Assembly: GCF_001425005.1 (NCBI RefSeq)
Contig: NZ_LMDB01000033.1
Coordinates: forward strand, 311,238 to 375,237
Direction of reading: 5' to 3'
Length of the DNA stretch: 64,000 bases
DNA from: Duganella sp. Root336D2
GTDB lineage: Bacteria > Pseudomonadota > Gammaproteobacteria > Burkholderiales > Burkholderiaceae_D
In this document: positions 25,571 to 32,341 of the stretch, in pieces
Numbering within the stretch: position 1 is the stretch's first letter
Layout of the letters: each line of letters begins with the position of its first letter
Translations under genes and position numbers: made by a program
Notes under the pieces: generated by a model
What the model was told of the DNA's origin: nothing
Database searches by the model: none
The model's input: the letters and a program-made list of their open reading frames with translations, nothing else

Positions 25571-26683
25571 CTATTTCCGCAACTGCTCGCCGCCGTGGCA
25601 GACCAGCGTTGCTTTGATGATTTCATCCTCGCGGTCGATGACCAGCTTGTCTTCTTTATCGAACACCAGCTTGAGGAAGTCGAGCACGTTGCGCGCATAC
25701 AGGGCGGAGGCATCCGCCGCCACGTGACAGGCCAGGTTCGGCTCGCCGACGATATGCACGCCATGCTTGATGACCGTTTTGCCCAGTTCGGACAAGGGGC
25801 AATTGCCGCCCTGCTCCACCGCCAGGTCGACGATGACGGAGCCGGGCTTCATGGCCTTCACGGTTTCTTCGGAGATCAGCACCGGCGCCGGGCGGCCCGG
25901 TATCAGTGCCGTGGTGATGATGATGTCGGCCTGCCTGGCGCGTTCATGCACCAGCTCCGCCTGGCGTTTCATCCATTCAGGCGGCATCGGGCGCGCATAG
26001 CCGCCGGCGCCTTTGGCGATTTCGCGCTCTTCGTCGGTCAGGTAGGGCACGTCGATGAATTTTGCGCCGAGCGATTCCACCTGCTCTTTCACGGGTGGAC
26101 GCACGTCGGACGCTTCGATCACCGCGCCCAGGCGCTTGGCGGTCGCAATGGCTTGCAGCCCGGCCACGCCGACGCCCATGATCAGCACACGGGCAGCTTT
26201 CACGGTACCCGCTGCGGTCATCAGCATGGGCATGAAACGCTGGTAGGTATTCGCGCCAACCATCACGGCCTTGTAGCCCGCGATATTGGCCTGGGAGGAC
26301 AGTACGTCCATCGACTGCGCGCGCGTGATACGCGGCACAGCTTCCAATGCAAACGCGGACAGGCCGGAAGCCGCCATGGCCGCAATGTTTTCCCCGTCAA
26401 AAGGATTCAGCATGCCGACCAGCACCGCGCCCGATTGCATCAGGCCGCGCTCCCCGGCGGTCGGGGCGCGTACCTTCAGTACCATTTCCGCGCCCAGCGC
26501 CTCTGCGGCGGTGCCGATGGTGGCACCGGCAGCTGCATATGCTTCATCCGTCACCGAGGCAGAAATGCCGGCTCCCGCCTGCACGATCACCTGGTGTTTG
26601 ACTGCTAGTTTCTTGACCGTCTCGGGCGTTGCCGCCACCCTGGTCTCCCCCGGCCTTGACTCGGCCGGTACGCCAATCTTCAT
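25571..26683 (-). CDS. pntAA: NAD(P) transhydrogenase alpha-1 subunit (NAD-binding)
   Basis: Soluble domain I of transhydrogenase, binding NAD(H). It is 370 aa and opens with KIGVPAESRPGETRVAATPE, the alanine-dehydrogenase/PNT N-terminal signature. The nucleotide-binding motif is LIMGVGVAGLQAIATAKRLG, and an RQADIIITTALIPGRPAP segment follows. A good TTGGAGG ribosome site precedes the ATG. It is the first gene of the operon; the 164-base gap to the divergent nudix gene must hold its promoter. Confidence 0.96.
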   Translation of the reverse strand: MKIGVPAESRPGETRVAATPETVKKLAVKHQVIVQAGAGISASVTDEAYAAAGATIGTAAEALGAEMVLKVRAPTAGERGLMQSGAVLVGMLNPFDGENIAAMAASGLSAFALEAVPRITRAQSMDVLSSQANIAGYKAVMVGANTYQRFMPMLMTAAGTVKAARVLIMGVGVAGLQAIATAKRLGAVIEASDVRPPVKEQVESLGAKFIDVPYLTDEEREIAKGAGGYARPMPPEWMKRQAELVHERARQADIIITTALIPGRPAPVLISEETVKAMKPGSVIVDLAVEQGGNCPLSELGKTVIKHGVHIVGEPNLACHVAADASALYARNVLDFLKLVFDKEDKLVIDREDEIIKATLVCHGGEQLRK

Positions 26684-26847
26684 AATGCCTCCAATAGTGG
26701 GAAAAACTGACTAAAATCTAACATGAAATGTTCTACGGCCAACATTACCTGTGCCGAATTGTTGCAATGCACAAGCATTTAACACCCGGGCAACAACGAA
26801 GAGGCAAGATCAGGCTACAATGTCGGGTCTTCTGAGGATGGACTAAC

Positions 26848-27330
26848 ATGCCGCGTACCTGGAAACCGAATGTCACAGTCGCCGCCGTCATAGAGCGCGA
26901 CGGGAAGTTTCTTCTGATTGAGGAAGAAACCAGTGACGGCATTCGCCTGAACCAGCCGGCCGGCCACCTCGATCCGCTGGAATCGCTGGAACAGGCCGTA
27001 GTCCGCGAAACCCTGGAAGAAACCGCCTACGATTTCACCCCGACCGCCCTGGTGGGCATGTATATGTCGCGCTACCGCTCGGCACGTACCAGGCAGCTGG
27101 TGACATTCCTGCGCTTCGCTTTCTGCGGCGAAGTTGGCGCATACTATCCGGATCGGCCGCTGGATGATGGCATCCTGCGTACGCACTGGATGACGCGCGA
27201 TGAAATCGCGGCCTGCCGTGAACGCCACCGCAGCCCGCTGCTGCTCACCTGCGTGGACGAATATTTGGCGGGCAAGCGTGCCCCGCTGGAAATCCTGCAC
27301 ACCCACGTATCGGTATTCGAGGAAGTCTGA
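26848..27330 (+). CDS. nudJ: NUDIX hydrolase, NudJ-type
   Basis: A 160-aa nucleoside-diphosphate-linked hydrolase. The Nudix box reads GHLDPLESLEQAVVRETLEE (residues 39-58), matching GX5EX7REUXEE. It is placed directly before mnmA, the arrangement found in E. coli, where NudJ (YmfB) is a phosphatase acting on thiamine and other pyrophosphates. The gap to mnmA is 31 bases, so co-transcription is likely. The exact substrate is not readable. Confidence 0.9.
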   Translation: MPRTWKPNVTVAAVIERDGKFLLIEEETSDGIRLNQPAGHLDPLESLEQAVVRETLEETAYDFTPTALVGMYMSRYRSARTRQLVTFLRFAFCGEVGAYYPDRPLDDGILRTHWMTRDEIAACRERHRSPLLLTCVDEYLAGKRAPLEILHTHVSVFEEV

Positions 27331-27361
27331 GGACTTCCTCTAAGTTTGGACGATTTACAAC

Positions 27362-28471
27362 ATGAGCAAGAAAAAAGTGGTCATCGGCATGTCCGGTGGC
27401 GTTGATTCCTCCGTTTCCGCTTGGTTACTGAAAGAGCAAGGCTATGAAGTTGTCGGCCTGTTCATGAAGAACTGGGAAGACGACGACGATTCCGAATTCT
27501 GTTCTTCGCGCCAGGACTGGATCGACGCGGCCAGCGTGGCCGACGTGGTGGGCGTGGACATTGAAGCCGTCAACTTCGCCGCCGAATACAAGGACCGCGT
27601 GTTCGCCGAATTCCTGCGCGAATACCAGGCCGGCCGCACGCCGAACCCGGACGTTTTGTGCAATGCGGAGATCAAATTCAAGGCCTTCCTCGACCACGCC
27701 ATGCTGCTGGGCGCGGACCTGATCGCCACCGGCCACTATGCGCGCGTGCGCCACAACACCGTGAGCGGCCGCCACGAGCTGCTGAAGGCAGTCGACCATA
27801 CCAAGGACCAGAGCTACTTCCTGCACCGCCTGAACCAGGCGCAGCTGTCGAAGACCCTGTTCCCGCTGGGCGAAATCCCGAAAACCGAAGTGCGCAAGAT
27901 CGCTGAGAAACTGCAGTTGCCGAACGCGGCCAAGAAAGACTCCACCGGTATCTGCTTCATCGGCGAGCGCCCGTTCCGCGAATTCCTGAACCGCTACCTG
28001 TCCTACAAGGCCGGCCCGATCAAGACCCCGGACGGCAAGGTGGTGGGCGAGCACGTCGGCCTGTCCTTCTATACCCTGGGCCAGCGCAAGGGCATCGGCA
28101 TCGGCGGCGTGAAGACTTACCAGAATGCCGACGGTTCGTCGGACGCCTGGTACGTGGCGCGCAAGGACGTTGAAAACAATACGCTGTGGGTGGTGCAGGG
28201 CCACGACCATCCATGGCTGCTGTCGGAAGCGCTGCATGCAGCCCAGGCCAGCTGGGTTGCCGGCGTGGCGCCGGAAGCGGGACGTATCAGCGCCAAGACC
28301 CGCTACCGCCAGGCCGACGTGCCTTGCGACGTCGCCGCCGATGGCGACAGCGAATTCGCGCTGAAATTCATGGATGCCCAATGGGCGGTCACCCCGGGCC
28401 AGTCGGCCGTGCTGTACGACGGCGACGTTTGCCTGGGCGGCGGCATCATCAACGGTTCAAACTTCGTCTGA
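27362..28471 (+). CDS. mnmA: tRNA-specific 2-thiouridylase MnmA
   Basis: Thiolates the wobble uridine (U34) of Lys, Glu and Gln tRNAs, using ATP and sulfur relayed by Tus proteins. It is 369 aa. The P-loop-like PP motif GMSGGVDSSVSAW lies at the N-terminus. The two catalytic Cys are in PDVLCNAEIKF (about residue 100) and STGICFIGERPF (about 198). The 3' end overlaps the convergent receiver gene by 15 bases. Confidence 0.97.
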   Translation: MSKKKVVIGMSGGVDSSVSAWLLKEQGYEVVGLFMKNWEDDDDSEFCSSRQDWIDAASVADVVGVDIEAVNFAAEYKDRVFAEFLREYQAGRTPNPDVLCNAEIKFKAFLDHAMLLGADLIATGHYARVRHNTVSGRHELLKAVDHTKDQSYFLHRLNQAQLSKTLFPLGEIPKTEVRKIAEKLQLPNAAKKDSTGICFIGERPFREFLNRYLSYKAGPIKTPDGKVVGEHVGLSFYTLGQRKGIGIGGVKTYQNADGSSDAWYVARKDVENNTLWVVQGHDHPWLLSEALHAAQASWVAGVAPEAGRISAKTRYRQADVPCDVAADGDSEFALKFMDAQWAVTPGQSAVLYDGDVCLGGGIINGSNFV

Positions 28472-28888
28472 TCCCTCGGCCGGGCTGGCGCCTTGCGCGT
28501 CGGCCTGCGCCTTCTGCTGCCGCTTCACCATCGCAAGAATGGTATTGCGAATGGTCTTCAATACTGTACCGCCATTGAACGGCTTCACGATATAGCCGTT
28601 GATGCCCATGGTATGGGCTTTCTGGATCGTGGCCTGGTCGAATTCCGACGAAATCATGAAAATCATGGCTTTCGGCCAATCCTTGCGCATGGCCAGCATG
28701 GACGGTTCGTCGGCCTCGATGCAGTCGCGCGAGACGCAGATGATCTGGGGCTGGTGTTTGATCAGCAGCACATTGCCCGCCACGCAGGTATGCGCCTGGC
28801 CGACCACGTCGTAGCCGCCGTCGATCAGCACCGTGTTGAGCAGGCCTCGTGCAATGGCGCTGCTGTCGATTAGGACCGCTTTTAACAT
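28457..28888 (-). CDS. Atypical stand-alone receiver-domain protein
   Basis: A 143-aa CheY-like protein with one receiver domain (about 1-118) and a charged Ala/Gln/Glu tail. Conserved Lys102 (IVKPF) and the beta-4 SS pair (MISSE) are present. However, by motif alignment the phospho-acceptor position at the end of beta-3 (PQIICVS) is Ser53, with an Asp two residues later at 55. Only one of the N-terminal acidic pair (D8) is visible. It may be a pseudo-receiver or use a shifted Asp. It lies 7 bases downstream of the exonuclease gene and overlaps the convergent mnmA end. No histidine kinase is nearby. Confidence 0.82.
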   Translation of the reverse strand: MLKAVLIDSSAIARGLLNTVLIDGGYDVVGQAHTCVAGNVLLIKHQPQIICVSRDCIEADEPSMLAMRKDWPKAMIFMISSEFDQATIQKAHTMGINGYIVKPFNGGTVLKTIRNTILAMVKRQQKAQADAQGASPAEGSDEV

Positions 28889-28895
28889 CAGGAGT

Positions 28896-29675
28896 TTAAC
28901 GGTGGTCCCAGGCCAGCATGTTCCAGCTCACGCCGATCCGGACGTCCGTTTTTAGTTGGACCAATTGACGAGAAAGATACAACATCTCGCGCTCTTTTCG
29001 TAGGCTTTCGCCGACTTTGTCCTTCAGGATGCCTGCGCCGGCCATGATTGCGTCCAGAGTGCCGTAAGTTCGCAACAGTTTGGCGGCGGTCTTCACGCCG
29101 ACGTTGGAGACGCCGGGGATCGAGTCGGTTTCGTCGCCCATCAGCGCCAGCAGGTCGGGCAGCATGCCGGGTGTGACGCCCCACTTCTGCTCAACCCAGG
29201 CGCGGTCGTGCCATTCGGACTTGAAATGGTCCCAGATGCGCGCGCCTTCGGCGATCAGGCAGTGCAGGTCCTTGTCGGTGGTAGCCACCACCGCCTCGCC
29301 GCGGTTTTCGCTGAGCCAGCGCGTGACCACGGTGCCGATCACGTCGTCGGCCTCCACGTCAGGAATGGCAATCGGGCACATGCCGATCCTGGTCAGCTGC
29401 ATGTAGAAATCGGGCAGCGCCTCGCGCAGCACTTCCGGCATCGGCTGGCGCCCTTCGCGGTAGCCCTTGAACAGGGTATGGCGCCAGGTAGGGCCGCCGT
29501 AATCGAAGGCAGGAAGGATATGGGTCGGCTCGTGGCCGTTGACCAGGCGCTGGAAAGCGTTGAACGCATGGCGCATGGCTATCTCGGCTTTGAGGTCGGA
29601 GTCCGGCTCCGGACTGGCCTCATACACACGCCGCACAATATTCAAACCATCAATGGCCAACAATCTTCCCGTCAT
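28896..29675 (-). CDS. 5'-3' exonuclease / flap endonuclease-like protein (Xni/Pol I N-domain type)
   Basis: A 259-aa protein with the PIN-like nuclease core of the DNA polymerase I 5' nuclease family. Acidic motifs are in LLAIDGLNIVRR at the N-terminus, VEADDVIGTV (about residues 106-115) and TTDKDLHCL. The helix-3-turn-helix DNA-binding region reads LMGDETDSIPGVSNVGVKTA around 185-204. It probably processes flap or replication intermediates. It resembles E. coli Xni (ExoIX) in size and domain content. Confidence 0.88.
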   Translation of the reverse strand: MTGRLLAIDGLNIVRRVYEASPEPDSDLKAEIAMRHAFNAFQRLVNGHEPTHILPAFDYGGPTWRHTLFKGYREGRQPMPEVLREALPDFYMQLTRIGMCPIAIPDVEADDVIGTVVTRWLSENRGEAVVATTDKDLHCLIAEGARIWDHFKSEWHDRAWVEQKWGVTPGMLPDLLALMGDETDSIPGVSNVGVKTAAKLLRTYGTLDAIMAGAGILKDKVGESLRKEREMLYLSRQLVQLKTDVRIGVSWNMLAWDHR

Positions 29676-29722
29676 GCCGCCATTTTACCGCACAGCTAGC
29701 GGGTCCCTATCCTTGTGTTGTC

Positions 29723-30265
29723 CTATCGCAGGCGCGCGCGCACTTCCATCAAGGCAAAGCCGAGCAGGTTCATGCCAGTCCATTCGAACGGGTTCTCTGC
29801 ATGCGGTGAATCCGCGGCAAAGCCGGTTCCCCACACGAAATCAACCGGGCTCGCTTCCACCAGCACTTGTTCTCCAGTAGCGAGCAGGAATTTCCGCAGC
29901 GCAGGGTTCTGGGAAAACTTCGCATGGTTGGCCTTGACCACGATATCCCAGCGGTTCTCCGCCCAAACCTCCTCATCGAAGCCTTCCACTTCGCGGCCGG
30001 CAGCTTTGGCCACGGCGGGGTTGGGCGATTGCAGGATGCGGCCAAGCGCAACGGCATCGTTGAACAGGCGCGCCTTCTGCGCCATCATGAAGTGCTCGGC
30101 CGTCGGATAGCGGGTGCCATCGACAGCAAACGCCGCCTCGAACCATTGGCTGAAACACGTCTTCGTGACGCCCCCGTCCTTCGATGGCCGATGTCCCCAG
30201 AACAGGAGCATCTTGGGTTGCCCGTGGTTTTGAATGTGCTCGCACAGTTCGACGACATTTCTCAT
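29723..30265 (-). CDS. NADAR domain protein (YbiA/RibX-like)
   Basis: A 180-aa NADAR-domain protein; the family acts on ADP-ribose-linked substrates. Members remove ADP-ribose from guanine in DNA or hydrolyse N-glycosidic bonds of riboflavin intermediates. Family landmarks are LLFWGHRPSKDG, FSQWFEAAFAVDG, YPTAEHFMMAQKARLF, KFSQNPALRKFLLATG and LVEASPVDFVWGTGF. The ATG overlaps the stop of the upstream PARG-like remnant (ATGA), pointing to an ancestral two-gene ADP-ribose operon. No DarT-like toxin is visible beside it. Confidence 0.88.
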   Translation of the reverse strand: MRNVVELCEHIQNHGQPKMLLFWGHRPSKDGGVTKTCFSQWFEAAFAVDGTRYPTAEHFMMAQKARLFNDAVALGRILQSPNPAVAKAAGREVEGFDEEVWAENRWDIVVKANHAKFSQNPALRKFLLATGEQVLVEASPVDFVWGTGFAADSPHAENPFEWTGMNLLGFALMEVRARLR

Positions 30266-30631
30266 TTGAATTCTTCTCCAGTGAACTGCGCTTCAAAGGC
30301 GGCAGCTGCTGCGCCCTTTCGGTCCAGAACGGAAAACGTGACGTGCTCGAATGCGTCAATGCGGGCCAGCATGGCCGCCTCTAGTTCGCCAAGGCGCTGC
30401 GGTTCATTGCGTGCGACTGCGCCGCGATTGACCGCCGGCGCGGTTAGCATCGACGCCACAAACGGTTCGTCCAGCAGGCCGTAATCGTCATCGCGGAACA
30501 CCGGCACCTTGGGCGAATAAATCATGTCGTCCAGGTAGATGCACGACTTGTGCGCGCGGTTCGCTTCATACATTTCGGACTTCTGCACAATGCATGGAGC
30601 GCGAGTCGCGACGGATTTCTCGATTGGTCAT
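30262..30631 (-). pseudogene. Remnant of a TIGR02452 (microbial PARG-like) gene
   Basis: A conserved start with a good ribosome site (GAAAGGAACATCACA before ATG at 30631) encodes MTNREIRRDSRS and then leaves frame, stopping at 30566. Another frame (30588-30262, 108 codons from a GTG) encodes the central family block: MYEANRAHKSCIYL, MIYSPKVPVFRDD and LTAPAVNRGAV. It then jumps to a C-terminal piece, FEHVTFSVLDRKG. The N-terminal catalytic part and the usual LVLGAWGCGVF-type block are missing. The pattern fits at least two internal deletions of a macrodomain-like poly(ADP-ribose) glycohydrolase gene. The downstream NADAR gene remains coupled to the residual frame. Confidence 0.75.
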
Positions 30632-30675
30632 TGTGATGTTCCTTTCTTGTTATTGTTGTTTGGTATCAAGCAGGA

Positions 30676-30734
30676 ACATCATAAATCACTTAGTGTTATT
30701 TCGCAACTAAGTCGGGTTAAATTTCACACTAAGT
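30676..30734 (-). promoter_or_regulatory. Promoter with ACTTAGT/ACTAAGT operator-like repeats upstream of PARG remnant/NADAR
   Basis: On the minus strand a promoter TTGCGA (30706-30701) - 17 bp - TATGAT (30683-30678) is visible. A perfect 7-bp inverted repeat ACTTAGT (30688-30694) / ACTAAGT (30706-30712) overlaps the spacer and the -35. A third copy, ACTAAGT (30728-30734), lies exactly 22 bp further out. This arrangement suggests repression by a dimeric regulator bound on one face of the DNA. It could be an NrtR-like control site of NAD/ADP-ribose metabolism, but the regulator is not in the window. Confidence 0.65.
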
Positions 30735-31406
30735 TTATTTCAGCAGTTCGTACGGGCCGCCGCGCTCCAGGGCGCGCTGGTAGGCGGGCCGAGCGTGGAT
30801 GCGCTGCAGGAAGGCTTGCAGGCGTGGATGGCTGGCCCCGAGTCCGCCGCGTGCGGCCGCCGCTTCCAGCGGGAAGCTCATCTGGATATCGGCGGCGCTG
30901 AACTCGTTGCCGGCGAACCAGTCGCGATTGGCGAGTTCGGACTCCAGGTAAGCCAGGTGACGGTCGATGTTCGGCTGCACGAAGCTCGACATCACTTTCT
31001 GCGCAATGGCGCGCTTGATCGGCTTGACGAAGAACGGCGCCGGCGACGATTCAACCTTGTCGAATACCAGCTTCATCAGCAACGGCGGCATCAGCGAGCC
31101 TTCTGCGTAATGCATGAAGTAACGCCAGCGCAGCTTGTCAGGCGTGCCGGCCGGCGGCACCAGCCGGTCATTGCCGTGCTTTTCCACCAGGTACTCGAGG
31201 ATGGCGCCCGATTCGGCCACGATAGTGCCCTCATGCTCGATTACAGGGGACTTGCCGAGCGGATGCACCTTGCTCAGCTCCGGCGGCGCCAGCATGGTCT
31301 TCGGATCGCGCTGGTAATGCTTGATTTCGTAGGCCAGCCCCAGCTCTTCCAGCAACCACAGCACGCGCTGCGAACGAGAGTTATTGAGGTGGTGGACGAT
31401 GATCAT
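30735..31406 (-). CDS. Glutathione S-transferase family protein
   Basis: A 223-aa protein with an N-terminal thioredoxin-like domain (MIIVHHLNNSRSQRVLWLLE, then VHPLGKSPVIEHEG with the cis-Pro and the glutathione-contacting ESGAIL). A C-terminal helical domain begins near residue 90. It is likely cytosolic and conjugates glutathione to electrophiles. The substrate is unknown. It is divergent from the truncated haemoglobin gene with only 28 bases between starts, so their promoters must overlap within coding ends. Confidence 0.9.
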   Translation of the reverse strand: MIIVHHLNNSRSQRVLWLLEELGLAYEIKHYQRDPKTMLAPPELSKVHPLGKSPVIEHEGTIVAESGAILEYLVEKHGNDRLVPPAGTPDKLRWRYFMHYAEGSLMPPLLMKLVFDKVESSPAPFFVKPIKRAIAQKVMSSFVQPNIDRHLAYLESELANRDWFAGNEFSAADIQMSFPLEAAAARGGLGASHPRLQAFLQRIHARPAYQRALERGGPYELLK

Positions 31407-31434
31407 GTGCGCTCCGCAGGATTAAAATGGAGCC

Positions 31435-31806
31435 ATGACTTTACCACTGACCCAAGAATCCATCGCAACCCTGGTCCATGAGTTCTACGGCGGCGTGCGC
31501 GCTGATCCGGAACTGGGTCCGGTGTTCGATGCTGCCATCGATGATTGGGAGCCGCACCTGGCGCGCATGGTCGAATTCTGGAGCACCACCATGCTGGGCA
31601 CCAAGAGCTTCCAGGGCAATGTCTACGGCAAGCATATGGCCCTGCCGGGCGTGCAGCCGCAGCATTTCCAGCGCTGGCTGGCGCTGTTCCAGTCGACGGT
31701 GGACCGCTTGTTCGAGCCGCCCGTAGCGGAAGAATTCCGCATCGTGGCCAGCCGCATCGCGCAAAGCCTGCAATACGGCTTTTTCGGCCAGGTGCATTTC
31801 AGCTGA
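31435..31806 (+). CDS. Group III truncated haemoglobin
   Basis: A 123-aa haem protein of the 2-on-2 globin group III. The proximal His is probably H67 in YGKHMALPG. The Trp/Phe pattern EPHLARMVEFWSTTMLGT and the later FQRWLALFQ helix are typical of the group. Relatives such as Campylobacter Ctb bind O2 tightly and influence nitric oxide or oxygen metabolism. Its 3' end overlaps the convergent EAL-like gene by 8 bases. Confidence 0.9.
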   Translation: MTLPLTQESIATLVHEFYGGVRADPELGPVFDAAIDDWEPHLARMVEFWSTTMLGTKSFQGNVYGKHMALPGVQPQHFQRWLALFQSTVDRLFEPPVAEEFRIVASRIAQSLQYGFFGQVHFS

Positions 31807-32341
31807 AGGCATCGGCGGCGCTCATCACCGAATAGCTGGCTTGCCAGCGGCGCAGCGCGGCAGGCAGGGCCTGCATTGGTTGCGGCGCGACGATGAAGTC
31901 GCCGGCGGCGCGCGCGCAACCCGCTTCGCACACCTGCAGCCAGTCGAGCAGGTTGGAGACTTTGCAGCATCCGGCTACCTCGGAACCCCGCACTACCAGG
32001 CGCTCGGGCGCCACACCGGCTTGCGCCAGCAAGCCCCCGATCTGCGCCGCCAGCGCCGGCATCAATTGCAGCGGCAGGCACAAATCCAGCGCCAGCGAGA
32101 AGCTGTCGGCTTCCCACATGCGCAGCGCTGCCAATGCATCGCATACCATGTGCAGCACGAATACCTGCTGCAGGCCGGCCGCAGCCAGTTCGCCTGCGAA
32201 AGCGGAAAACGGCAGCACGCCGCGCTGCGGATGACGCCAGCGCACCGACGCCTGGATGCGTGACACGCTGCCGTCGCGCGCCGTCACATGCGGCTGGCAC
32301 CAGAGTTCAAACTGGCCCAGTTCGAGCGCGTTACCAATCAA
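31799..32341 (-). CDS. Degenerate, shortened EAL-domain protein
   Basis: A 180-aa protein that aligns by eye with the first two thirds of cyclic-di-GMP phosphodiesterase EAL domains: FELWCQPHVTARDGSVS, then RWRHPQRGVLPFSAFAGE. The signature EALVRW is replaced by QASVRW, so the catalytic Glu is missing. Much of the second half, which holds the DDFG-type Asp pair, is compressed or lost. It is therefore probably catalytically inactive and could be a binding or regulatory relic. Its ATG overlaps the end of the upstream TonB-receptor gene by 11 bases, so it is co-transcribed. Confidence 0.7.
   Translation of the reverse strand: MIGNALELGQFELWCQPHVTARDGSVSRIQASVRWRHPQRGVLPFSAFAGELAAAGLQQVFVLHMVCDALAALRMWEADSFSLALDLCLPLQLMPALAAQIGGLLAQAGVAPERLVVRGSEVAGCCKVSNLLDWLQVCEAGCARAAGDFIVAPQPMQALPAALRRWQASYSVMSAADAFS

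Noticed and set aside
30539..30901. Plus-strand 120-codon frame over the PARG remnant promoter and GST end
   Set aside because: Arg-rich shadow crossing a promoter region; no ribosome site or family features.
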